A DNA stretch of 11,484 nt from Altererythrobacter sp. (lineage in GTDB: Bacteria; Pseudomonadota; Alphaproteobacteria; Sphingomonadales; Sphingomonadaceae): contig JALZVZ010000016.1 of the NCBI GenBank assembly GCA_023299945.1, forward strand, positions 1 through 11,484, read 5' to 3'. Made by a program: the position numbers and the translations under genes. Below are positions 1-5,851 of this stretch, piece after piece (positions within the stretch are counted from its first letter, which is position 1; each line of letters opens with the position of its first letter). Under the pieces are notes generated by a model. The model saw only the letters and a list, made by a program, of their open reading frames with translations, made no database searches and was not told the origin of the DNA.

Positions 1-2033
1 TTTGGCTTATACAGCATGTCGCCTTTACCCAGCAATTGCTCTGCGCCTTGCTCACCCAGAATGGTGCGGCTGTCGATCCGGCTGGTGACTTTAAAGCTGA
101 TACGGGTCGGCAGGTTCGCTTTGATCACCCCGGTGATGACGTCGACGGATGGGCGCTGGGTTGCCATAATCAGATGGATACCGGCGGCACGCGATTTCTG
201 GCTGAGGCGCTGGATCAGCACTTCGATTTCCTTGCCAATGGTGACCATCAAATCGGCTAGCTCATCCACGATCAATACGATCAACGGTAGGGCTTGGTAA
301 TCGAGCTGCTCTTCCTCGAACATTTCCTCGCCCGTATCAGGGTCAAAGCCGGTTTGAACGCGGCGGCCCAGCGGCGTGCCCTTGGCAGCGGCAGCGGTCA
401 CTTTCTCGTTGAAACTGCCAATATTGCGCGAGTTCACCGAAGACATCATCCGGTAGCGCCGCTCCATTTCCTCAACCGCCCATTTCAGCGCGCGCACAGA
501 CTTATGCGGCTCTGTCACAACGGGGCTGAGCAAGTGCGGAATATCGTCATAGCTTTTCAACTCGAGCACTTTGGGATCGATTAGGATCAGGCGGCATTCT
601 GCCGGTGTAAAGCGGTAAAGCAGCGATAACAGGATGGTGTTGAGGCCAACCGACTTACCCGAGCCGGTGGTGCCTGCAACCAGCAAATGCGGCATGGCGG
701 CAAGGTCGGCAACAATCGGCTCGCCAGCAATATCCTTGCCCAAAATGATCGGCAGCGCGCCGGTTGCATCGGCAAAATCGGCGCATTCGGCCAGCTCTTT
801 AAACACGACCATTTGCCGGTCAGCATTGGGCAGCTCAATGCCCATTACAGTCTTGCCGGGAATGGGCGAGACGCGCGCGGAAATGGCGCTCATATTGCGG
901 GCGATATCCTCGGCCAAACCGATAACGCGGCTGGCTTTGATACCGGGAGCCGGTTCCAGCTCATACATGGTCACAACGGGGCCAGTGCGCACGGCGGTAA
1001 TCTCGCCCTTTACATTGAAATCATCCAGCACGTTTTCAAGCAGGCGCGCATTGCGTTCCAGCGCCATCTTATCCAGCGTAGGCACTTGATTGGTCGGCGG
1101 ATCGGTCAGCAAATCCAAACTGGGCAATGTGTAAGTCGCGAACATATCGCGCTGCTTCGCCTTGGGCATAGTTGCCTTTTTGGGCGGCTTGGTCGGATCT
1201 GTAATTTCTGGCGCGCGGCGCTTTTGCTCAATAATTGGCGGCGCATCATCGGCGGCGGTTTTAGTCAGTTTTTTGGGCGCATCACGCGGCGCTGCACTGC
1301 GTTCCATCAGGCCGCCTGTATTGTCCTCTACCACAGTCTCGCGGCCGCCGCGGATCCAAAGGTACGCTTTACCTACGAAAGTCGGCAAAGTCAGGAGACT
1401 GCGCCAGTCAATCGCAAACACACGCGTCAGCAGGATGACCCCGCCCGCTAGGCTGGCCACGCCAAGCCCAAGCACAACCCAGCCCGAAACGCCTTCGCCG
1501 AACCGTGCAGCTATCGCTTCAATTGCAGCTGCGCCCAGCAGTCCCGACATGCCGCCCATTTGCGCAGGGAGCGTACCGCCCGGCCCTTCGAATGCGAGCG
1601 CCAAGACAGTGCCCAGCAGGACAATCGCCAGCAGCAATAGGCCGAGCGGCCGCCACCAGCGGGTCGGCTCTTGTTCGTATTCGCTATCGTCTTGGGCGCC
1701 CTCAACATTGCTCCACAATTTGCGCGCGGAAATATACAGCAATGGCAGTAGCAAAATCGCAGGCATGCCAAACAGATAAAGCACACGGTCAGCGGCCCAC
1801 GCCCCGTTCATGCCCATCCAATTGCGCACATCATTGCCCGATGCAGCGGTGGAGGGTGATGGGTCTGTCTGGGTGTAGCTTACGATCGACAGCGTGAGGA
1901 AAATCAAAACGCAAAATAGGACAACTGCGCCGGTCATTTGCAGGGCGCGGCTCATGGAGCGGCGAAATGCTGCGCGCCAATCGGCTTTGCCAGTTGTGAT
2001 GGTTTTATTGCTGTTCATCGCTCGCGACGCCAT
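1..2033 (-). CDS. ftsK: DNA translocase FtsK (3' end outside window)
   Basis: FtsK is the septum-anchored, ATP-driven double-stranded DNA pump that clears and aligns the chromosome termini before division. I translated 677 residues on the minus strand. Hydrophobic segments near residues 34-54, 83-102, 129-148 and 185-205 form the usual four-TM N-terminal anchor. A short Pro/Lys-rich linker follows (about 230-300), much shorter than in E. coli FtsK. The motor then shows Walker A GTTGSGKSVG with Lys460 and Walker B LIVLIVDELAD with Asp590. The family block LIMATQRPSVDVITG and the stretch ending LGEQGAEQLLGKGDMLY come after these. The reading frame is open to the window edge, so the distal motor end and the KOPS-binding gamma winged helix are cut off by the window, not by mutation. 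The start at 2033 was chosen because AGGAG lies 9 nt upstream; a second in-frame ATG at 2018 has worse spacing. Family assignment is near certain. Confidence 0.97.
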   Translation of the reverse strand, partial: MASRAMNSNKTITTGKADWRAAFRRSMSRALQMTGAVVLFCVLIFLTLSIVSYTQTDPSPSTAASGNDVRNWMGMNGAWAADRVLYLFGMPAILLLPLLYISARKLWSNVEGAQDDSEYEQEPTRWWRPLGLLLLAIVLLGTVLALAFEGPGGTLPAQMGGMSGLLGAAAIEAIAARFGEGVSGWVVLGLGVASLAGGVILLTRVFAIDWRSLLTLPTFVGKAYLWIRGGRETVVEDNTGGLMERSAAPRDAPKKLTKTAADDAPPIIEQKRRAPEITDPTKPPKKATMPKAKQRDMFATYTLPSLDLLTDPPTNQVPTLDKMALERNARLLENVLDDFNVKGEITAVRTGPVVTMYELEPAPGIKASRVIGLAEDIARNMSAISARVSPIPGKTVMGIELPNADRQMVVFKELAECADFADATGALPIILGKDIAGEPIVADLAAMPHLLVAGTTGSGKSVGLNTILLSLLYRFTPAECRLILIDPKVLELKSYDDIPHLLSPVVTEPHKSVRALKWAVEEMERRYRMMSSVNSRNIGSFNEKVTAAAAKGTPLGRRVQTGFDPDTGEEMFEEEQLDYQALPLIVLIVDELADLMVTIGKEIEVLIQRLSQKSRAAGIHLIMATQRPSVDVITGVIKANLPTRISFKVTSRIDSRTILGEQGAEQLLGKGDMLYKP

Positions 2034-2042
2034 GGGGTTTAT

Positions 2043-2083
2043 CTCCTGAAATCACCATGAATCCAAGGGGACTCCCGCGTCAA
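2043..2083 (-). promoter_or_regulatory. ftsK ribosome binding site and candidate -35
   Basis: On the minus strand, AGGAG (2043-2047) sits 9 nt before the ftsK ATG and fixes that start. A TTGACG match to a sigma70 -35 lies at 2078-2083. At 17-18 nt downstream there is no convincing -10 hexamer, so the promoter call is tentative. ftsK may alternatively be read through from the thiE-like gene, whose stop is 82 nt upstream on the same strand. Confidence 0.4.
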
Positions 2084-2115
2084 GGGCAGATCCGCCAGTG
2101 TGCGCTATCGGCTGA

Positions 2116-2655
2116 TTAACTGCTGAGGCCATCAATCGCGGCCCAGCGCTCCCATTTCAGCGCCTTTGCTTTGCTCGCATCCATCCCGCCCAGCGCAATC
2201 ACGGGCACTGGCGACAGCTTGGCGAGCATGCGAAAACGACCCACGCCTAGCGCTGGTTCGCCGGGATGCGAGGCTGTTGGAAAGGCTGGGGAAAGTAATA
2301 TCGCATTGGCGTTTTTTCGGGCAGCTTGTGCAATTTCGCGGGCATTATGCACGGCCGCCAGCTGGATTAAACTTGTGCGCTTTGGAGTCAGTGAAAGCGG
2401 CGCTCCATATATGCCGTGGGCGCCCCATTCTCGCGCTGTTTGGGCACTGTCTGCCAAAATAAGCATGTGATCTCGGCTTTGGCCTCGTCGTCTCAACGCC
2501 TGAAATCGCGCCCATCTGGCCGCCTCATCCAAGTGATAATGCCGGTAAATAAAGCCTGATCCGCGCGGCAAATTGTCCAATGCTCGCTCCAAAACGGCGT
2601 CATTGCGTTCGTCCGAAATTAGCCAAATTTTCGGGAGGGACTGGTGTTGCCGCAT
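2116..2655 (-). CDS. ThiE/TenI-fold protein, thiamine phosphate synthase-like
   Basis: This is a 179-residue protein of the thiamine phosphate synthase/TenI TIM-barrel superfamily. Recognisable blocks are IWLISDERN (10-18), ILLSPAFPTASHPGEPALG (119-137) and VPVIALGGMDASKAKAL (150-166). The last two match the GPIFPT and PVVAIGGI phosphate-binding blocks of ThiE. Several residues expected in an active synthase look altered: the usual QLR-x-K region reads FIYRHYH (35-41), INDR reads LILADS (65-70), and the Lys following the FPTxT block is His130. A non-canonical, TenI-like or divergent role is therefore possible, and the thiamine assignment is by fold only. In-frame starts also exist at 2679 and 2739. 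I prefer 2655 because the protein then begins just before conserved sequence, it does not overlap the divergent yggS, and a -10-like TATAGT is placed for a leaderless transcript. No Shine-Dalgarno is visible for any of the starts. Confidence 0.75.
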   Translation of the reverse strand: MRQHQSLPKIWLISDERNDAVLERALDNLPRGSGFIYRHYHLDEAARWARFQALRRRGQSRDHMLILADSAQTAREWGAHGIYGAPLSLTPKRTSLIQLAAVHNAREIAQAARKNANAILLSPAFPTASHPGEPALGVGRFRMLAKLSPVPVIALGGMDASKAKALKWERWAAIDGLSS

Positions 2656-2678
2656 CGCATGACTATAGCGTGGCCGCA
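2655..2678. promoter_or_regulatory. Divergent promoter region with palindromic CTATAG core
   Basis: The two divergent starts are only 22 nt apart and neither gene has a Shine-Dalgarno. CTATAG (2663-2668) is self-complementary and gives a -10-like hexamer on both strands: TATAGC (2664-2669, plus) and TATAGT (2662-2667, minus). Standard spacing puts the minus +1 on the A of the ATG at 2655. The plus +1 would fall at 2676, two bases before the yggS ATG. No good -35 is visible at 16-18 nt on either side, so this is an inference from spacing. Confidence 0.35.
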
Positions 2679-3343
2679 TGGAAAACACACCCAACCAATT
2701 GCTCGAAAATGCCCACGCAGAAATCGCTCGCGCTTGCAAGGCGGGCCGCCGGTCGCCCGATCAGGTAACGCTGATTGCGGTCAGCAAAACGCATCCCGTG
2801 GAGCGCATAACGCCGCTAATTGATGCCGGTCAGCGCGTTTTTGGTGAGAATCGCGTTCAAGAAGCACAGGGAAAATGGCCTGCATTGCTGGAGCAATATC
2901 CCGATATTGCGCTGCATGCGATTGGCCAATTGCAGTCGAATAAAGCGGATGAAGCGGTGGCGTTGTTTGATTGCATCCATGCGCTCGACCGGTCAAGTCT
3001 GGTCAAGGCGCTCGGCAAAGCGATGGACAAAGCGGGCAAGCAGGTGCCGTGCTTTATTCAAGTGAATATCGGCGCAGAGGAACAAAAAGGCGGCTGCATG
3101 CCTGCCGATTTGCCTGCGTTGATTACTGGGGCGCGCGATGCAGATATTCCAATCGCTGGCCTGATGTGCCTGCCCCCTGCGAGCATTGAGCCTGCGCCTT
3201 TCTTTGCGCATTTGGCGAAGCTGGCGGATGACAATGGCGTGACGGGCTTAAGCATGGGAATGAGCGGCGACTATCCCGTCGCGGTGCAATTGGGCGCGAC
3301 GCATGTGCGCGTTGGCACGGCGCTGTTTGGGATGCGTTCTTAG
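2678..3343 (+). CDS. YggS/PLPHP family pyridoxal phosphate-binding protein
   Basis: This is a 221-residue member of the YggS/PROSC (PLPHP) family. These proteins are cytosolic, single-domain, alanine-racemase-fold proteins that bind PLP and keep PLP and amino/keto-acid pools balanced, without a known catalytic activity. The PLP-linking lysine is Lys37 in AVSKTHP. FGENRVQEA (55-63), HAIGQLQSNK (80-89), QVNIG followed by QKGG, SMGMSGDY (192-199) and RVGTALFG (211-218) complete the family signature in the right order. Length is typical and the frame is intact. The start at 2678 gives the normal N-terminal length; there is no Shine-Dalgarno, consistent with a leaderless or very short-leader message. 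It is divergent from the ThiE-like gene and convergent with the TonB-dependent receptor gene, and the hairpin at 3374 lies 30 nt past its stop. Confidence 0.95.
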   Translation: MENTPNQLLENAHAEIARACKAGRRSPDQVTLIAVSKTHPVERITPLIDAGQRVFGENRVQEAQGKWPALLEQYPDIALHAIGQLQSNKADEAVALFDCIHALDRSSLVKALGKAMDKAGKQVPCFIQVNIGAEEQKGGCMPADLPALITGARDADIPIAGLMCLPPASIEPAPFFAHLAKLADDNGVTGLSMGMSGDYPVAVQLGATHVRVGTALFGMRS

Positions 3344-3373
3344 TCAACTGACCCAGCCAGCCCGCCAACAAAA

Positions 3374-3401
3374 AAGGGGCGCACCTTGCAGCACGCCCCT
3401 T
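3374..3401. terminator. Bidirectional intrinsic terminator
   Basis: An 8-bp perfect stem, AAGGGGCG (3374-3381) with CGCCCCTT (3394-3401), encloses a 12-nt loop. Plus-strand transcripts from yggS would see TTCTT after the stem. Minus-strand transcripts from the receptor gene would see a run of T residues, from the A tract at 3370-3375. The position between two convergent genes fits a shared terminator, stronger in the minus direction. Confidence 0.8.
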
Positions 3402-3425
3402 CTTAAAACTCATGCAACTTAATGT

Positions 3426-5717
3426 TCAGAAATCAAACGTCATTTCCACGCCAGCCTGACGGCCTTTTGCCAATGGTGAGAATGTGCCCGCAGCAGGGGC
3501 CGCATCAAACGGGGTGTTTACGCCGTTGGAAAATGCGCCTGTACCAAATGGCAATTGGGTGTCGCCGCCTGCTTGCACTTGGTCGAGCAAATTTTTGCCG
3601 TAAATCGACAGGGACAAGCCATCCATCGGTGTGTTCCAAGTGATGTTCGCTTCAAGATTGTCAGCTTGCTGGATGAAGCCGAAATTGTTGTCTGTAAAGG
3701 CGATCTCATCGCGGAACTGATAATTGACGCGGGTCAAAATGTCGCTTGAACCCAAGTCCAGCTCGTGAATCACGCCAACACCCCAGGTCACTTCTGGAAC
3801 GCGCGGCAGACGAAGTGCTAGATCAGCGTCGTCGATCATTCCATCGCTGGAGATATCAAAGAAAACTGTGTCATAACTATCGTCGATAATACCGATATTC
3901 GCAGTGAAGATCAGCGAATCCGACAAGCGTGCGCGTCCTTCTGCTTCGACGCCAAAAATGCTCGCGTCCGCGGTGTTGAAAATCGATTGCACAACGCCTG
4001 CAACTGGATCGGATTCATTCACTTCACGTTGCAAATCGGCGATATCGGTCAGATATGCAGCAACATTCAGAGTGAGTGACCCATCGGATGTTTGGAACTT
4101 GCCGCCAATTTCGAAATTGTTGACCTCTTCTTCGCCGAAAGAGCGTGATCCCGTTGCCGCAGCGACCGCTTCGAATGCGATCGCATTGGTAATACGGAAG
4201 TTGAAGCCACCAGACCGGAAGCCGCGTGTCCAGTGAGCGTAAATTTGGCTGTTATTCCACTCATATTGTAGTCCCAATTTGGGCGAAAGATTGCGGAAAC
4301 GCACGGTATCAGAGAAGCCATTTGTCTCTGTTGGTATCGTCGGATTGGTTCCAGTAACCGGGCAAGTGCCTTGCAATACTGAACATTCGGCGCGCGGCCG
4401 GATGAAGGTGATGTCTGCATCCTTGGTTTCTTGACTCCAGCGAAGTCCTCCAATCAATGACAGATTGTCGGTGAGGCGGAATTGGCCATTGGCAAACAGT
4501 CCAAGAACTTCATGGTCTTGGGCACCCCCACCAAAGAAGGTCGGCGAACCGATGATGTTGCGTACCTCTGTGTATTCCAGTCTTTGGTCAAAATAGAATG
4601 CGCCAACGGTCAGATCAAAATCACTGGTTGATACCGCATAGCGCAGTTCGTTTGAGATCTGATCCTGGGCGGTTTCTGTGTTGGAATGGAAGATGAAGGT
4701 CGGCAATGCGTCAATATCGGCATCGGTGGTCGCCTGATAATCGCGAAAGCCAAAGATATTGGTTAGCGTGCCCGGCCCGATATCCCATTCCGCTTTTAAA
4801 GAGGCATTGAGCGTTTCGTTCGTGTAAGAGCCTGGATTGTCGATAGCGAAATCAAATGTTTCGCGGTCAAACACCCCGCGGTTTTGGGCAGATGGGCCAT
4901 CGCCTTCGCTGTCGAAATAATCGACTTTACCAGTCAATGTCAGGTCGCCAAAGCGCCCTTCCAATGCTCCGCGCAGGATGTAGGTTTCGGCAGCACCATG
5001 GTTCGAACCATCGAAACCATTGATGAAATAGCCCTCGTCATTGTTGTAATAGGCGCCGAGTTTGAACAGCAGTTTGTCTTCTACCAAAGGTCCAGAAACA
5101 ACGGCTGATGCGGTGTAATTCGCGCCGCCGCGCCCACCATCCAAAAGCGGTCCATCAACGGCTGCGCGCACTTTGCCGGTGAAGTAGTCGGTGGGGTTGC
5201 CTGTGTTAATCAGAACGGCGCCGCCTGTCACATTGCGGCCAAACAAGACCCCTTGCGGGCCGCGCAGAATTTCGACGCTTTCCAGATCGAAGACATCGAA
5301 CACGACGCCTGCGTTGATTCCAAGATAGACCCCGTCAACGAATACGCCGACTGTTGGGTCGATCGAGGGGATCGAGCTGTTAATGCCAAGCCCGCGGATT
5401 GAGAAGTTTGCCTGTCCGCGGCTGGTGCCGATCTGATCCAGCGATACGTTTGGTGCAGAATAGGATAGCGATTGGATATCACGCACTTTCAGCGCTTCCA
5501 AGCTTTCGGCGTTAAACGCGGTGACGGCCAATGGTACATCTTGAACGTTTTCAGCGTTCTGAGCTTTCGTTCCGGTAACAACGATTTGATTGAAAGCGTC
5601 AAGGGCGCTGTCGTCTTGTTCTTGCGCGTCATCCTGCGCGATTGCGGCCGCAGGCATTGCGGCGCAGCTGGAAAGAAGCGCGGCGAAAGTCAGCCGTGAA
5701 AAGTTATGAGCTTTCAT
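3426..5717 (-). CDS. TonB-dependent outer membrane receptor
   Basis: This is a 763-residue outer-membrane gated channel that would take up a scarce substrate using energy from TonB/ExbBD. An N-terminal signal peptide ends at an AIA-QDD type I cleavage site near residue 27. A TonB box QIVVTG follows at 44-49. The plug domain (about 60-180) contains VPLAVTAF, SIRGLG, VGVFVDGVYLG and LESVEILRGPQGVLFGRNVTGG, the standard signature. The rest is a 22-strand barrel region rich in alternating aromatic residues, ending in the aromatic beta-signal VEMTFDF. A dockerin-like calcium loop is present at 621-632. The gene is intact and of usual length. The start has AGGA 8 nt upstream. No neighbouring periplasmic binding protein, FecR/sigma pair or catabolic gene reveals the substrate; iron complexes, cobalamin, glycans and lipid-like compounds all remain possible. 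Confidence 0.95.
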   Translation of the reverse strand: MKAHNFSRLTFAALLSSCAAMPAAAIAQDDAQEQDDSALDAFNQIVVTGTKAQNAENVQDVPLAVTAFNAESLEALKVRDIQSLSYSAPNVSLDQIGTSRGQANFSIRGLGINSSIPSIDPTVGVFVDGVYLGINAGVVFDVFDLESVEILRGPQGVLFGRNVTGGAVLINTGNPTDYFTGKVRAAVDGPLLDGGRGGANYTASAVVSGPLVEDKLLFKLGAYYNNDEGYFINGFDGSNHGAAETYILRGALEGRFGDLTLTGKVDYFDSEGDGPSAQNRGVFDRETFDFAIDNPGSYTNETLNASLKAEWDIGPGTLTNIFGFRDYQATTDADIDALPTFIFHSNTETAQDQISNELRYAVSTSDFDLTVGAFYFDQRLEYTEVRNIIGSPTFFGGGAQDHEVLGLFANGQFRLTDNLSLIGGLRWSQETKDADITFIRPRAECSVLQGTCPVTGTNPTIPTETNGFSDTVRFRNLSPKLGLQYEWNNSQIYAHWTRGFRSGGFNFRITNAIAFEAVAAATGSRSFGEEEVNNFEIGGKFQTSDGSLTLNVAAYLTDIADLQREVNESDPVAGVVQSIFNTADASIFGVEAEGRARLSDSLIFTANIGIIDDSYDTVFFDISSDGMIDDADLALRLPRVPEVTWGVGVIHELDLGSSDILTRVNYQFRDEIAFTDNNFGFIQQADNLEANITWNTPMDGLSLSIYGKNLLDQVQAGGDTQLPFGTGAFSNGVNTPFDAAPAAGTFSPLAKGRQAGVEMTFDF

Positions 5718-5754
5718 GGGGTATGTCCTAATGTGAGTTGGGGGTATCGTGATG

Positions 5755-5789
5755 CTGCAGGCTTATAATCTGCCCACAATAGGATGCAA
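5755..5789 (-). promoter_or_regulatory. Candidate promoter of the TonB-dependent receptor gene
   Basis: On the minus strand, TATAAG (5762-5767) matches five of six -10 bases. TTGCAT (5784-5789), which matches the first three -35 bases, is 16 nt upstream of it. Transcription would begin near 5755, giving a leader of about 38 nt that carries the AGGA ribosome binding site at 5726-5729. The -35 lies inside the small dyad at 5783-5797. Confidence 0.5.
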
Positions 5790-5797
5790 CAAGCATC
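5783..5797. repeat. Small inverted repeat over the receptor -35
   Basis: GATGC (5783-5787) and GCATC (5793-5797) are perfect 5-bp arms separated by AACAA. The left arm covers most of the predicted -35 of the receptor promoter. An operator for a repressor is a reasonable reading, but a 5-bp arm can arise by chance. Confidence 0.35.
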
Positions 5798-5812
5798 ATT
5801 GGTGTAATTTCG

Positions 5813-5830
5813 CCACATAATATTACGTGG
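5813..5830. repeat. AT-centred near-palindrome upstream of receptor gene
   Basis: CCACATAATATTACGTGG equals its reverse complement at 16 of 18 positions; only the symmetric pair at positions 5 and 14 breaks the symmetry. It lies 24 nt upstream of the predicted -35 of the receptor promoter and 22 nt past the glnD stop. It has no T tract on the minus strand, so it reads better as a protein-binding site than as a glnD terminator. Confidence 0.45.
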
Positions 5831-5851
5831 AAATACGCTGATCTCGGCGCT

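Noticed and set aside
687..1451. A 254-codon plus-strand open frame opposite ftsK
   Set aside because: It has no recognisable domain, no ribosome site and lies wholly antisense to clearly conserved FtsK sequence; similar shadow frames overlap it.
2656..2739. Longer starts for the ThiE-like gene at 2739 or 2679
   Set aside because: They would run into the divergent yggS start, have no ribosome site and add residues without family resemblance; 2679 remains formally possible.
5652..5717. Lipobox-like LSSC in the signal peptide of the TonB-dependent receptor
   Set aside because: A better AIA-Q type I cleavage site lies 9 residues further on and such receptors are normally not lipoproteins.
5764..5769. 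Perfect plus-strand TATAAT
   Set aside because: No plus-strand gene follows it; it arises from the sequence around the receptor's minus-strand -10.
5813..5830. The 18-bp near-palindrome as a glnD terminator
   Set aside because: The centre is AT-rich, the stem is weak and no T run follows on the minus strand.
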